A program made the position numbers and the translations under genes. 64,000 nt of DNA from Nicoletella semolina (GTDB lineage: Bacteria; Pseudomonadota; Gammaproteobacteria; Enterobacterales; Pasteurellaceae), in the NCBI RefSeq assembly GCF_004345745.1, contig NZ_SLXJ01000001.1, positions 124,001 through 188,000 of the forward strand. Direction: 5' to 3'. Within the stretch, counting starts at the first letter, position 1; each line of letters begins with the position of its first letter. Below the pieces are notes generated by a model, which was not told the origin of the DNA, did no database searches, and saw nothing but the letters and a program-made list of their open reading frames with translations. Shown here one piece after another: positions 31,446 to 41,480 of the stretch.

Positions 31446-33842
31446 TTATTTTTTCCAAATGCGTGTTTGGTAGTCTCTGATTGAACGATCGGAACTGAAT
31501 TTGCCCAGTCGAGCTGTGTTAAGAATGGTTGATTCCAGCCAAGTGGTTTTATTTTGATAACGTGCCGCAATTTGTGCTTGAGCTTGGCGGTAAGCTGCAA
31601 AATCGGCTAAGACGCAGAAGTAATCGTGGTTGAGCATATCATTGACCAATGAGGCAAAACGAGTTGTATCACCGTTTGAGAATGTACCATTTGCCAATGC
31701 GTCAATGGCGTGCTTTAGCTCTAGATTGTTTTCGTAGTACTGCTTGGAGATATAGCCGTTTGCTCGCAATTGTTTGATGGATTCGACGGTATGTCCAAAA
31801 ATGACTACGTTTTCTTGACCTGCGTAGTCAGCAATTTCGACATTTGCACCATCAAGCGTGCCAAGGGTAATGGCTCCATTCAGTGCCAGTTTCATATTGC
31901 CTGTTCCAGAGGCTTCTTTTCCTGCAAGCGAGATCTGCTCTGAAACGTCTGCTGCAGGAATAATTTTCTCTGCTAAGCTCACTCGATAGTCAGGTAAAAA
32001 GATGACTTGCAATCTATTTTTCATTGTAGGATCGTGGTTAATCACGTTTGCGACACCATTAATCGCTTGAATAATTTGCTTTGCCATAAAATACCCAGGG
32101 GCAGCTTTTCCAGAGAAAATAAAGACTCGAGGGACGAAATTTTGCGCTGGATTTGCCTTGAGTGATTGGTAGCTGGCGATAATATTCAATAAATTGAGGT
32201 GCTGGCGTTTGTATTCGTGAAAACGCTTAATTTGCACATCAAAGATGGCGTTGCAGTTTACTTCTATGCCTAATTCAGCTTGGATTAGTTGTGCCAATGC
32301 CTGTTTATTTTTCTGTTTGACATTGTCATAAGCGGTCTGAAATTCACTATTTTTTGCAAGCGGTTCAATTTGTGCTAAGCGATCAAGGTCTTGCGTCCAA
32401 TCCCCTTGAATATGCTTGTCTAATAATTGACTGAGAGCAGGGTTAGCTTGGCGAATCCAGCGACGAGGCGTCACGCCATTGGTGACATTGTGGAATTTTC
32501 CTTTAAATAACCGTGCGTAGGCTGGAAACAGATCATTAGCAACTAAGTCAGAATGAATTTGAGCCACACCATTGACAGCAAACGCCCCCACAACGCATAG
32601 GTTAGCCATTCTTACACGGCTGTGCATAATCAGTGCAGTTTCTTGCCAAACTTGAGCAAATTCCTGTGGGCTGAATTCTGCCTTCACTTGCTGGTATAGC
32701 TCGTGGTTGAGTTGCTCAATGATGAGTATATGGCGTGGTAATAGTTTGGCGATGAGATGTTGATCCCATTGTTCAAGGGCTTCAGGTAGCAGAGTGTGGT
32801 TTGTATAGGCAAAAGTATGGCGACAAATATCCCAAGCCTGTTCCCAACTTAGATGGTGCTGATCGAGCAGTAATCGCATTAGCTCAGGAATCGCAATGGC
32901 TGGGTGAGTGTCGTTGAGCTGAATGACTTCAAATTCAGGTAATTGCTCAAGGGTTCTACCCTGTGCAAGATGTTGGCGAACAATATCCGCCACTGAACAG
33001 GCACAGTGGAAATATTGTTGCATTAGACGTAACGCTTTACCGTGTTGGTGGTTATCATTCGGGTATAAGACTTTAGTGAGCTTGGTGGCATTTATGGTAT
33101 TTTGTTCTGCTTGAAGGTAGTTACCATCATTAAATTTTTCTAGATGAAAGGCCGTTTCACTGTAGCCTTGCCAAAGACGCAGAGGCTGTTGTATTCCTTT
33201 ATAGCCGACTACAGGGAGATCAAAGGCTTTTCCAGAAATTGTCCATTCAGGCTGCCAATCATAATGGTCGCCTTCACGATGCTGCACTTCGCCACCAAAA
33301 CCGACTGTTTGAGCCAAATCTGCACGATGGTGTTGTTGCGGATAAAAATCACGCTGCCAGTAATCCCCTTCTTCACGCTGCTCGCCAGACCAGCCAATGC
33401 TCTGTCTAAATAAACCGTATTGATAGTGTAAACCGTAGCCAATAGCAGGCTGGGATAAAGTTGCCATTGAATCTAAATAGCAAGCTGCTAGTCTGCCTAG
33501 GCCGCCATTTCCCAAAGCAGGATCACGTTCTTGTTCTAAAATATCCATCAAACACTTGCCATATTTTGCCACAATCTGTTCGACAGAATCATATAGTTCA
33601 AGGTTCATTAAGTTATTGCCAAGCAAGCGTCCAATGAGAAATTCCATTGATAAATAATTGACCTTGCGTGTGTAAGCAAGCGGTGGGTTTTTGGGAAAAT
33701 TTTGCAAAATATATTGTTGGCTTGTTTGGGCAATGAGTTGATACCATTGCAAATCGGATAGCTGTTCCGGTGTGATAAAACGCTCTTCGCAGAATTGTTG
33801 GAGGGTGAGGGCAAAATGTGTTTGGAAATCGGCACTAGACAT
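31446..33842 (-). CDS. malP: Maltodextrin/glycogen phosphorylase
   Basis: PLP-dependent GT35 phosphorylase releasing glucose-1-phosphate from alpha-1,4-glucans. 798 residues, matching E. coli MalP (797). Landmarks: NYLSMEFLIGRLLGNNL, DPALGNGGLGRLAACYLDS, YGLHYQYGLFRQ, VIQLNDTHPAIAIPELMR, HNVTNGVTPRRWI, and the PLP-lysine region KEASGTGNMKLALNG, TLDGANVEI. Overall resemblance is closer to MalP than GlgP by eye. No malQ, malT or glg genes are nearby, so it stands alone. Three uptake cores lie inside the gene (32331 region, 32358, 33678). TrxB downstream is separated by a terminator. Confidence 0.93.
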   Translation of the reverse strand: MSSADFQTHFALTLQQFCEERFITPEQLSDLQWYQLIAQTSQQYILQNFPKNPPLAYTRKVNYLSMEFLIGRLLGNNLMNLELYDSVEQIVAKYGKCLMDILEQERDPALGNGGLGRLAACYLDSMATLSQPAIGYGLHYQYGLFRQSIGWSGEQREEGDYWQRDFYPQQHHRADLAQTVGFGGEVQHREGDHYDWQPEWTISGKAFDLPVVGYKGIQQPLRLWQGYSETAFHLEKFNDGNYLQAEQNTINATKLTKVLYPNDNHQHGKALRLMQQYFHCACSVADIVRQHLAQGRTLEQLPEFEVIQLNDTHPAIAIPELMRLLLDQHHLSWEQAWDICRHTFAYTNHTLLPEALEQWDQHLIAKLLPRHILIIEQLNHELYQQVKAEFSPQEFAQVWQETALIMHSRVRMANLCVVGAFAVNGVAQIHSDLVANDLFPAYARLFKGKFHNVTNGVTPRRWIRQANPALSQLLDKHIQGDWTQDLDRLAQIEPLAKNSEFQTAYDNVKQKNKQALAQLIQAELGIEVNCNAIFDVQIKRFHEYKRQHLNLLNIIASYQSLKANPAQNFVPRVFIFSGKAAPGYFMAKQIIQAINGVANVINHDPTMKNRLQVIFLPDYRVSLAEKIIPAADVSEQISLAGKEASGTGNMKLALNGAITLGTLDGANVEIADYAGQENVVIFGHTVESIKQLRANGYISKQYYENNLELKHAIDALANGTFSNGDTTRFASLVNDMLNHDYFCVLADFAAYRQAQAQIAARYQNKTTWLESTILNTARLGKFSSDRSIRDYQTRIWKK

Positions 33843-34007
33843 AGAATTCTCCCATACAAATAAATTAGCTCATTATTTCCTACTATCAGCGAGTTGAAAT
33901 CCTCTCTTGTTTTTTTGTAGCGGTATGAGCTTTAGGGGGGAAATTGGTTGATACGAATGAGTGCATTCCAGTTAATTGAACTCACGCTAAGCTAGCTAAA
34001 TAAATAA

Positions 34008-34025
34008 GCTCCTCAAGCGAGGAGC
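34008..34025 (-). terminator. Terminator of the 57-residue gene
   Basis: GCTCCTC (34008-34014), loop AAGC, GAGGAGC (34019-34025). On the minus strand the stem is followed by TTATTTATTTA. It lies just after the stop of the small gene at 34032. Confidence 0.8.
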
Positions 34026-34031
34026 ATTCTT

Positions 34032-34205
34032 TTATTTTTTCTCTTCTTGTTTTTCTGCTGCTTTTTTTGAATCAGGATCAAATTTAACAACAGGAACACA
34101 GCCACGACAAGCACCTTGTTCTACGCCTAAATCTTTGCAGAAGTCATTATATTTATCAAGCCATTTTCGCAATAGACTTTTTTGAGAATGTGTATTTTCT
34201 GACAT
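34032..34205 (-). CDS. Small Cys-containing protein of unknown function
   Basis: 57-residue protein, MSENTHSQKSLLRKWLDK at its start, with GAGGAG 5 bases before the ATG and a terminator after the stop, so expression looks real. No signal peptide or membrane segment. The middle has FCKDLGVEQGACRGCVPVV, three cysteines including a CRGC motif that could bind metal or be redox-active, and the C-terminus is Lys/Glu-rich (KKAAEKQEEKK). It resembles small conserved Pasteurellaceae proteins (perhaps DUF5363), but that is from memory. It follows ccmF on the same strand after about 110 bases containing an uptake sequence. No function is assigned. Confidence 0.75.
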   Translation of the reverse strand: MSENTHSQKSLLRKWLDKYNDFCKDLGVEQGACRGCVPVVKFDPDSKKAAEKQEEKK

Positions 34206-34250
34206 CTTTTCTCCTCAATTTTTTGCTTTTTATTTGTCCTTGCCTGACCA

Positions 34251-34260
34251 CCAAGCGGTC
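34251..34260 (+). repeat. Uptake signal sequence between ccmF and the small gene
   Basis: CCAAGCGGTCAGTTTT followed about 10 bases later by TTTTTTGCA, matching both halves of the Apl-type uptake sequence, in the spacer after ccmF. Confidence 0.8.
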
Positions 34261-34315
34261 AGTTTTAAACGATTTTTTGCACAGCCAGAATAATTGTAGC
34301 ATAACTGATCAGAGA

Positions 34316-36256
34316 TTATTTTGAAATTTTTAGGCGGTAACGCCGATCAAACATACAAAGCAGACCACCGATTGCCATAAATACGCCACCCAGCCAAATC
34401 CAGCGGATAAACGGTTTATAGTAGAGGCGTAGTCCCCAAGAACCATCTTCAAGGCGTTCGCCTAATGCGGCGTAAAGATCTCGTGTAAAGCCCCAATCAA
34501 TAGCGGCTTCTGTCATACCCATTTTACTGACAGTATAAAAGCGTTTTTCAGCGTGAAGGGTCGTCTCATACTTACCATTTTTTTTAATTTCAATGTCGGC
34601 TGTTCCGCCAATATAGTTTGCTCCATTGCTATCACGAATGCCCTTGAAGGTGAAGGTGTAATCTAAAATGTTTGTGCTATCGCCTACGTTCATTCGCACA
34701 TCACGCTCAATACTAAAATTTTGGCTAAATGCAATACCGAATACCGTCATTGCAACGCCCAAATGTGCTGCGACCATTCCCCAATGTGAGCGAGATAATT
34801 TGAATATCCCTATGAGGAAAGAATGGCGGTGTGTTGCCCGCTGGTGCAGTTCGTATAGGCTTAATATAACAATGATAGCTGACATCATTGTACCGAGTAC
34901 CACGCTGATCGTAATGCGGTTATCAAACAAGTAAGGTAACCCAAAGCCAAGTAGGATCATTGCAAATAATGATAGAAAAACAGGGTTGCGAATTGCTGAA
35001 AACTGGTCTCTACGCCATTTTACAAGCGGTCCAATACCGAGTAAAAACGCAAAGGGAACCATTAAGATCATAAACATTTGATCAAAAAAGGGGGCACCAA
35101 TGGAAATTGTACCTAGCCCAATTTGCTTATGAATCAGTGGCAAAATCGTGCCTAAAAGGACCACAGATAGAAATGCCATTAGAAGTACATTGTTAAGAAA
35201 TAACATTGACTCACGAGAGTAGCGTTCAGCGTTATCAATACTCTTAATTTTGCTGCCTTGATAAGCATACATCAATAACGATCCACCAATCACAATCACG
35301 AGATAAGCTAGAATATATAAACCCCGAGTGGGATCAGAGGCAAAGGCGTGTACAGAGACGAGAATCCCTGAGCGGACAAGGAATGTGCCAAGTAGGCAGA
35401 GTGAAAAGGCTAAGATGGCAAGTAAGACCGTCCACGCCTTGAAGCTTCCTCGTTTTTCAGTAACTGCAAGAGAGTGAATGAGTGCTGTGCCAGCAATCCA
35501 CGGCATTAGTGAGGCATTCTCAACAGGATCCCAAAACCACCAACCGCCCCAACCTAGTTCGTAATATGCCCACCAAGAACCGAGTACAATGCCAAGCGTT
35601 AAGAAAACCCACGCAGCCATTGTCCAAGGACGAGACCAGCGAGCCCAAGCGGTATCTAATTTACCTGTCATTAGCGAAGCGATGGCAAATGCAAAGGCGA
35701 CAGAAAACCCTACATAGCCCATATAGAGCAATGGCGGGTGAAAAATCAATCCTACATCTTGCAACATCGGATTGAGCTCTCGTCCATCAACAGGAAAGTC
35801 GGGAAAAGTTCGATCAAATGGGTTAGACGTAAATAAGATAAAGATTAAAAAACCAATGCTGACCAGTCCCATTATTGCTAATACTCGAGCAACAGATTCA
35901 TCAGGCATTTGGCGGCTGAAAAGCGAGACAGCAACACTCCAAAGTGAAAGAAGCCAAATCCATAGTAACAGTGAGCCTTCGTGCGATCCCCAAACGGCAG
36001 ATAAGCGATACTCTAATGGCAAGTTGCTATTGGAATTATTGACCACATATTGCACAGTAAAATCATTAACGGCAAATAAATAGAACAGCGTCCCAAATGA
36101 AACTGTCAGAGATAAAAATAAGCCCCACGTCATTGGGCGAGCTAATGCGATTAAACGTGGATCATTTTTTTCTGTTCCAACAAGCGGTAGGATTGCAAGT
36201 AAAATTGACAAAATAAGGCTGAGTGCAAGAGTAAAATTACCGAGTTCCGCAATCAT
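34316..36256 (-). CDS. ccmF: Cytochrome c maturation heme lyase subunit CcmF
   Basis: Large inner-membrane protein that takes heme from holo-CcmE and attaches it to apocytochrome c, with CcmH. 646 residues (E. coli 647), about 15 membrane helices. The tryptophan-rich WWD domain is visible ([28 protein letters not shown]), with [11 protein letters not shown] near residue 90 and conserved periplasmic His. The close paralogue NrfE is the alternative; pairing with ccmE favours CcmF. Its ATG overlaps the ccmE stop by four bases. No ccmG or ccmH follows, unlike the usual operon. Two or three uptake cores lie inside. Confidence 0.93.
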   Translation of the reverse strand: MIAELGNFTLALSLILSILLAILPLVGTEKNDPRLIALARPMTWGLFLSLTVSFGTLFYLFAVNDFTVQYVVNNSNSNLPLEYRLSAVWGSHEGSLLLWIWLLSLWSVAVSLFSRQMPDESVARVLAIMGLVSIGFLIFILFTSNPFDRTFPDFPVDGRELNPMLQDVGLIFHPPLLYMGYVGFSVAFAFAIASLMTGKLDTAWARWSRPWTMAAWVFLTLGIVLGSWWAYYELGWGGWWFWDPVENASLMPWIAGTALIHSLAVTEKRGSFKAWTVLLAILAFSLCLLGTFLVRSGILVSVHAFASDPTRGLYILAYLVIVIGGSLLMYAYQGSKIKSIDNAERYSRESMLFLNNVLLMAFLSVVLLGTILPLIHKQIGLGTISIGAPFFDQMFMILMVPFAFLLGIGPLVKWRRDQFSAIRNPVFLSLFAMILLGFGLPYLFDNRITISVVLGTMMSAIIVILSLYELHQRATHRHSFLIGIFKLSRSHWGMVAAHLGVAMTVFGIAFSQNFSIERDVRMNVGDSTNILDYTFTFKGIRDSNGANYIGGTADIEIKKNGKYETTLHAEKRFYTVSKMGMTEAAIDWGFTRDLYAALGERLEDGSWGLRLYYKPFIRWIWLGGVFMAIGGLLCMFDRRYRLKISK

Positions 36257-36774
36257 TTGTCGGCTCCTAATTGTTGGCGATCACGTGCTGATTCCCCTTT
36301 TAAATCTGCCTCCGAAACGCCCATTGGTTGGTGTTGTTTTTTCATTTGATCGTTTAATTCTGGTGGCATATAGTTTTCATCGTGTTTTGCCAGCACTTCT
36401 GTTGCTCGTAATTTAGTCGGCTCAACTAACGTACCTTGTGCAACAATACCCTGCCCTTCACGAAATAAATCGGGCAAAATGCCTTCATATTCCACTTCAA
36501 TAGCAGGTCCAATGTCATTCAGGCCAAAGCTGACTTTGAGACTTTTGTTATCACGAACGACTGAACCTTCAACGACCATACCGCCAACACGAATACGTTG
36601 TCCTACTTTAGGCTTTGTATTCGGATCATCATTTTTTCCATAAACTATTTCTGATGGTGTATAAAACAGATCGATGTTTTGGCTCAATGCATAAAGCATA
36701 AGCCCCACTGCAACAGCAATACCAAGGAAAATACTGATGATGATATTTAATCTCGATTTGCGTCTCGGATTCAT
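36253..36774 (-). CDS. ccmE: Cytochrome c maturation heme chaperone CcmE
   Basis: Periplasm-facing heme chaperone that covalently carries heme to CcmF. 173 residues from the ATG preceded by GGGGAGGAG; nine upstream in-frame codons are rejected. N-terminal basic patch [10 protein letters not shown], one membrane helix (about 11-30), then the OB-fold domain. The heme-binding His is H131 with Y135 ([12 protein letters not shown]), matching H130 and Y134 of E. coli. The C-terminus is extended and polar. Overlaps ccmF. ccmA-D do not precede it: the next gene upstream is ndh, divergent. Confidence 0.95.
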   Translation of the reverse strand: MNPRRKSRLNIIISIFLGIAVAVGLMLYALSQNIDLFYTPSEIVYGKNDDPNTKPKVGQRIRVGGMVVEGSVVRDNKSLKVSFGLNDIGPAIEVEYEGILPDLFREGQGIVAQGTLVEPTKLRATEVLAKHDENYMPPELNDQMKKQHQPMGVSEADLKGESARDRQQLGADK

Positions 36775-37031
36775 TTTCACTCCTCCCCACTTCGTGAACA
36801 ATACAAAGACTTTGTAAATAATAAAAAGTAAAAAAAGTTAAAAAATTGTATAATGGCAACACGCTATTCGTTACTATTACCCTCTGTGATTTTGTCATTG
36901 TAATGATTATTTTAAAAATAACCTTGATTTATCTCATTAAAATGCACTTTTTAACAAAAAAATGGACGGTAACCTTTTAGGTAGAATATTCTAGAATTGC
37001 AAACAATTTTTATTTATATAGGAGTAATAAG

Positions 37032-38315
37032 ATGGAAACTATCGTCATTGTTGGTGGAGGAGCTGGCGGACTGGAGCTTGCGACTTTTTTAGGTAATAAA
37101 TTAGGTAAAAAGAAGAGGGCAAATGTAGTGCTGGTCGATAAAAATAGCACGCATTTATGGAAACCGTTATTGCACGAAGTTGCTACTGGTGCATTGGACG
37201 ACGGTATTGATGCGTTAAGTTATCGAGCTCACGCTAAAAATCATCACTTTGCTTTCCAACAAGGCACCTTAACAAATGTGAATGCACAGGAAAAAACGAT
37301 TACACTGGATCCCATTTATAACCATAAGGATCAACTGTTAGTACCTGAGCGTAAAATTAATTATGATAAATTGGTTTTAGCTATCGGCAGTCGTTCAAAT
37401 GACTTTGGTACGCAAGGTGTTGCACAGCATTGTATTTTTCTAGATAGCTCTGAGCAGGCGAAATTGTTTCATCAGCAGATGATGGAATTAATGATGAAAT
37501 TTGCAAATAATAGTGAAAAAGAGCTACATATTGCAGTTGTGGGCGGTGGGGCAACAGGCATAGAGCTTTCAGCAGAGCTTTATAATGCCGTTAAGCATCT
37601 TAATGCTTATGGTTTTGGCAAACTAAATAATACAAGTTTAAAAGTAACATTATTAGAAGCTGGCGATCGTTTACTTCCAGCGTTATCAGAGCGTGTTTCT
37701 GCTGCGGCACAAAAGGAATTAAAAGCGTTAGGCGTGAATGTGCTGACCAATACAGCCGTTATTGAGGCAAAACCAGAGGGACTGGTTACTCGAGATGGTG
37801 AGTTGTTTCGAGCTGATTTGATGGTTTGGGCAGCTGGGGTTAAAGCTCCTGAAATCACTGCTCGTTTTGGGTTTGAAACAAATCGCCTCAATCAAATTGC
37901 TGTGAAAGATACCTTACAAACAACGACTGATGATAATGTGTATGTGATCGGTGATTGTGCTTTTTTACTGCAAGAAAATGGAAAACCTGTTCCACCTCGT
38001 GCACAAGCTGCACACCAGATGGCAACGGTGTGTGGGAAAAATATACTTGCTCAACTTGATGGAAAAGCCTTAAACCCGTTTGTGTTTAACGATAAAGGGT
38101 CGTTAGTCTCTTTTTCACGTTTTGGCACTATAGGTAGCCTTATGGGCAATTTAGCTAGAGGAACAATGTTTATTGAAGGGAAAATTGCTCGTGTGGCTTA
38201 TCTTTCCTTGTACCGTATGCACCAAGTTGCTTTGCACGGCTATATCAAAACAGGGTTAATGATGCTGGTTGGGCGAATTAATCGTTTTCTTCGACCAACA
38301 ATGAAATTGCATTGA
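37032..38315 (+). CDS. ndh: Type II NADH dehydrogenase
   Basis: Single-subunit, non-proton-pumping NADH:quinone oxidoreductase at the inner membrane. 427 residues (E. coli 434). FAD-binding [19 protein letters not shown] at the N-terminus, NAD-binding [17 protein letters not shown] near residue 178, second FAD contact [10 protein letters not shown] near residue 303, and the RAQAAHQMA quinone-side motif. The C-terminal helical stretch mediates membrane association. Good GGAG before the ATG. It fits with cytochrome bd as a low-energy respiratory chain. Terminated by an uptake-sequence pair. Confidence 0.96.
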   Translation: METIVIVGGGAGGLELATFLGNKLGKKKRANVVLVDKNSTHLWKPLLHEVATGALDDGIDALSYRAHAKNHHFAFQQGTLTNVNAQEKTITLDPIYNHKDQLLVPERKINYDKLVLAIGSRSNDFGTQGVAQHCIFLDSSEQAKLFHQQMMELMMKFANNSEKELHIAVVGGGATGIELSAELYNAVKHLNAYGFGKLNNTSLKVTLLEAGDRLLPALSERVSAAAQKELKALGVNVLTNTAVIEAKPEGLVTRDGELFRADLMVWAAGVKAPEITARFGFETNRLNQIAVKDTLQTTTDDNVYVIGDCAFLLQENGKPVPPRAQAAHQMATVCGKNILAQLDGKALNPFVFNDKGSLVSFSRFGTIGSLMGNLARGTMFIEGKIARVAYLSLYRMHQVALHGYIKTGLMMLVGRINRFLRPTMKLH

Positions 38316-38333
38316 TTTGAAAATAATTAGGAT

Positions 38334-38397
38334 AAGCGGTCAATTTTGGGGTAATTTTTGCAAAATTTCTTCTCAAGCTGACCGCTTTATTTTCTTA
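38334..38397. terminator. Inverted uptake-sequence pair after ndh
   Basis: AAGCGGTCA (38334-38342) pairs with TGACCGCTT (38379-38387), followed by TATTTTCTTA; the loop contains TTTTTGCAAAATTT. It lies between the convergent ndh and lysO genes and probably ends both. Confidence 0.75.
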
Positions 38398-38442
38398 CTC
38401 AACGTATTTTTATCTAATCTTTCTATGAGTTGCAGTTGAAAT

Positions 38443-39348
38443 TTAGCCTAATCCTAAAAAGAAGGGGAGCAATAGCGGTACAGCAAGGTTAATAATAAAA
38501 CCAAAGCTAATTGCCAATGGGACAACTTGAATGCCGCCTGATTTTTGAATGATTGGGAGCGTTGCGTCCAGTGATGTTGCTCCACCTAAACCTACTGCGG
38601 TAGAAGGAAAATTTCGCATAAAAAATGGAATAGCAAAGAGGCAGAAAATTTCACGAGAGAGATCGTTAAAAAATGCAATGCTGCCGTAGGCTGCTCCCCA
38701 AGCATCATTAATTAATACGCTAGAAAGAGAGTACCAACCAAAGCCAGAGGCGAAAGCAAGTCCTTGTACAATGGATAAATTTAGGAAATAAGCAGCAATA
38801 ACCCCGCCTAGTAAGCCACTGAGAATAAAGATAATTGAGGTATAAATACCTTGACGATTGAGAAATACTTGTCTAAGAGGAATGTTGCTGTTACGCAATT
38901 GAATGCCTACGCAGAAAATCATCACGACTAGCACATAGGTGCTTGCATTTAAAGGGAAATGAAAGCGAGTTTTGGCAATAAAACCGATAACACCACCAAT
39001 TAACACCATTGAGCAGAGTAGCAGAGAATCAATTAGTAGATGTTTTCGGGAGGGGCGTTCATCGGTCGCTAGTGTTTGATATCGGCTAGGAAAAAATTTA
39101 TCAAACAGTATTAAAGCGAGAATATTGCAGCTATGTATAATGACACTCAATCCTAAGGCAATTGTTCCAATTTTAGGCAATATCGTTTCAAGTTCATCAA
39201 GCTGCCCTAGCGAGATCCCCATTGTGAGTAGAATTAAGTATAGACAAGAAATTGCAATACGATTTACCCACAGCATAGTTGTTTGTTTTACTTGAAAGAT
39301 ATAGCCAAGAAAAAGTGGGACAAAAGCAATGAGTAAACCGTATAACAT
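38443..39348 (-). CDS. lysO: Lysine exporter LysO (YbjE) family
   Basis: Multi-spanning membrane protein of the LysO family; E. coli LysO exports L-lysine. 301 residues (E. coli 299) with about eight helices. Family features: SIVQGLAFASGFGWYSLSSV, NDLSREIFCLFAIPFFMR and GLGGATSLDATLPIIQKSGG, which hold the conserved acidic and Ser residues of the transport site. No lysine riboswitch or LysR-type regulator was seen upstream. It is a single gene between ndh and htpX. Substrate is by homology only. Confidence 0.88.
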   Translation of the reverse strand: MLYGLLIAFVPLFLGYIFQVKQTTMLWVNRIAISCLYLILLTMGISLGQLDELETILPKIGTIALGLSVIIHSCNILALILFDKFFPSRYQTLATDERPSRKHLLIDSLLLCSMVLIGGVIGFIAKTRFHFPLNASTYVLVVMIFCVGIQLRNSNIPLRQVFLNRQGIYTSIIFILSGLLGGVIAAYFLNLSIVQGLAFASGFGWYSLSSVLINDAWGAAYGSIAFFNDLSREIFCLFAIPFFMRNFPSTAVGLGGATSLDATLPIIQKSGGIQVVPLAISFGFIINLAVPLLLPFFLGLG

Positions 39349-39537
39349 AGATATCCTTGATTGGTAAAATGGGGTAACTAAGCATAACCATTAAGTCGTG
39401 TGAACCTAATGTAAACCAAGCATAGCATAACTTTTAAATTTCCTCTTGAATTTTATTAAATAAATCATTATGTTGAGAACTTAATATATTATCGTGGTGT
39501 CGAATTTTTTATTTTACTTAATGGAGAATGATTAAAT

Positions 39538-40389
39538 ATGATGCGAATTGCATTATTCCTTGCAACCAACTTTGCTGTAATGATTGTATTGGGAATTATT
39601 TTAAGTGTAACAGGCATTGCAGGGCATAGCACAGGTGGCATTTTAATTATGGCACTTCTGTTTGGTTTTGCAGGATCTTTGATCTCGTTATTTTTGTCAA
39701 AAACAATGGCGTTGCGTTCCGTTGGGGCGGAAGTGATTAAAGAACCACGCACGAACGCAGAACGTTGGTTGGTGGAAACGGTAAAACGCCAAACTCAACA
39801 AGTTGGCATTCCAATGCCTGATGTAGCAATTTATCATTCAAATGATGTGAATGCGTTTGCAACAGGAGCGACCAAGAATAATTCGTTAGTTGCGGTCAGT
39901 ACAGGTTTGTTAGCCACAATGACGCAAGATGAGGCAGAAGCGGTCATTGCACACGAAGTAGCACATATTGCCAATGGCGATATGGTAACTATGAGCTTAT
40001 TACAAGGGGTCTTAAATACCTTTGTGATTTTCCTTTCTAGAATGGTGGCGACAGTCGTGTCAAATTCTCGTAACAGCGATGGTGAGGAGAGCCACAGCTC
40101 AGGGATCTATTTTCTAGTATCTATGGTTCTGGAAATTGTTTTTGGTATATTGGCAACAATGATTGCGATGTGGTTTTCTCGTTACCGTGAATTTAAAGCA
40201 GACGCAGGTTCAGCTAGTCTTGTTGGAAAACAGAAAATGATTGCTGCTTTACAACGTTTACAACAAATACACGAACCCCAAGAGCTACAAGGTTCATTAA
40301 GTGCATTTATGATCAATGGCAAACGCAGCCAATTATTTATGAGCCACCCGCCGCTAGAAAAACGGATTGAAGCGTTAAGAAATCTTTAA
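39538..40389 (+). CDS. htpX: Membrane zinc metalloprotease HtpX
   Basis: M48 membrane protease that degrades misfolded membrane proteins alongside FtsH. 283 residues (E. coli 293). Two N-terminal helices, then the zinc site HEVAH with H139, E140 and H143, followed by two more hydrophobic segments and the third ligand region [14 protein letters not shown]-terminal [15 protein letters not shown] is typical. The MMRIALFL start equals the E. coli N-terminus. In E. coli it is CpxR-regulated; no site is claimed here. A terminator follows and then the restriction-modification operon on the other strand. Confidence 0.97.
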   Translation: MMRIALFLATNFAVMIVLGIILSVTGIAGHSTGGILIMALLFGFAGSLISLFLSKTMALRSVGAEVIKEPRTNAERWLVETVKRQTQQVGIPMPDVAIYHSNDVNAFATGATKNNSLVAVSTGLLATMTQDEAEAVIAHEVAHIANGDMVTMSLLQGVLNTFVIFLSRMVATVVSNSRNSDGEESHSSGIYFLVSMVLEIVFGILATMIAMWFSRYREFKADAGSASLVGKQKMIAALQRLQQIHEPQELQGSLSAFMINGKRSQLFMSHPPLEKRIEALRNL

Positions 40390-40410
40390 TATTTTTAGTT
40401 TTCAAATTAC

Positions 40411-40444
40411 AAAAACACTCAGGATGAGGTTGGGTGTTTTTTAA
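40411..40444. terminator. Terminator between htpX and the R-M operon
   Basis: AAAAACACTC (40411-40420) pairs with GGGTGTTTTT (40432-40441) with one G-T pair, followed by further T. The A-run on the other side makes it usable from both directions. Confidence 0.85.
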
Positions 40445-40463
40445 TTACGTTATATCTAATTGG

Positions 40464-41480
40464 TCAGGCTATTGATACATCATATTTTTCTAAAATATGT
40501 AAATATTCAAAAGTAGATTGAGTTCTATGGTTTCGACTTTCTGTTTTGTCAGCCTTGAAGCGTTGATATTGTTTTTGAGCTAAATCATATTTACCATATT
40601 TGGATAAAATCTGTTGAATTTCGTGAGTTGTCATTAAGCCTTCGTTGTTATAGCTAACAAAGATGTATTTAAAATCTGCCTTACTAATTAATTCATCAAA
40701 ACTTCTTGCAACCTCTGATTTTGAACAATATTGAGAACGTTGATATTCTCTTAAGCCTGTTTTTCCTTTTGGAATAAAATTATCGTAAAGGCAAATGGTA
40801 TTCAGTAGATGGTAATTAGCACCATATTGGCGTGCATTATAGGGGGGATCTAAATACAAAATATCGCCTGATATTTGAGTAATTAAAGCGTTAGCGTCTT
40901 GCTGGTATACTTCATGTTCTTGATGGTTGATTTCAAAGTAAGCAGGTTTAATTGTTAAAGGCTTGAGTGCAGTTGATTTTAATTTTTTCAAAAATGCACC
41001 ATAAACAGAAGCTGTATTTGCAACAGCATCAGCACTTTCAAGTAACGAGGCTAACAAAAAGTAGTAAATATCTTCTGAGATGTGATTTTTTTCTCTCCAA
41101 GCCGATATTTTTATTCTTATTGCATCAATTTTCTGACCGTTTTCGTCGCTAAAATATAACCTTCCTGAACCACCACCAAGGCAATAGTTTTGATAAATAA
41201 ACCCATTTCTCGGCTTCACATTATTGAGTTCTTCAATTAAAGTAGTGAGTCCATCTATGTTTAAATGATTGCCAATATAATTTCTATTTAATACATAGCT
41301 GTAACTTTCAATATCATTTGCAATGACCTTTTTTACATCTGCTTTGAATGTTCTACCGATAATACCTGTGCCAGCAAAAAGATCGCAAAATACTTTATCG
41401 GATAAATTTCTACCTACAGTATCCATAATTTCATCTTTTATCCAAGAGGATAACTTTAATTTAGAGCCAATATAATTCAT
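40464..41480 (-). CDS. DNA adenine methyltransferase (D12 class), R-M system
   Basis: Probable N6-adenine methyltransferase protecting host DNA. 338 residues. Motif order is AdoMet-binding DLFAGTGIIGRTF (about 33-45) before catalytic LYLDPPYNARQY (about 210-221), the D12/alpha arrangement. N-terminal MNYIGSKLKLSSWI and the later ANYHLLNTICLYD and FVSYNNEGLMT are reminiscent of M.NlaIII-type (CATG) enzymes; this is recollection, not a search. It is the last gene of three, and its ATG overlaps the endonuclease stop by four bases. Strongly AT-rich. Target sequence not established. Confidence 0.88.
   Translation of the reverse strand: MNYIGSKLKLSSWIKDEIMDTVGRNLSDKVFCDLFAGTGIIGRTFKADVKKVIANDIESYSYVLNRNYIGNHLNIDGLTTLIEELNNVKPRNGFIYQNYCLGGGSGRLYFSDENGQKIDAIRIKISAWREKNHISEDIYYFLLASLLESADAVANTASVYGAFLKKLKSTALKPLTIKPAYFEINHQEHEVYQQDANALITQISGDILYLDPPYNARQYGANYHLLNTICLYDNFIPKGKTGLREYQRSQYCSKSEVARSFDELISKADFKYIFVSYNNEGLMTTHEIQQILSKYGKYDLAQKQYQRFKADKTESRNHRTQSTFEYLHILEKYDVSIA

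Noticed and set aside
36924-36937. Possible FNR box upstream of ndh (TTGATTTATCTCAT)
   Set aside because: The second half-site has two mismatches; ndh is FNR-controlled in E. coli, but this match is too weak to claim.
39349-39537. Lysine riboswitch upstream of lysO
   Set aside because: The spacer is short and AT-rich, with no recognisable multi-stem lysine aptamer pattern.
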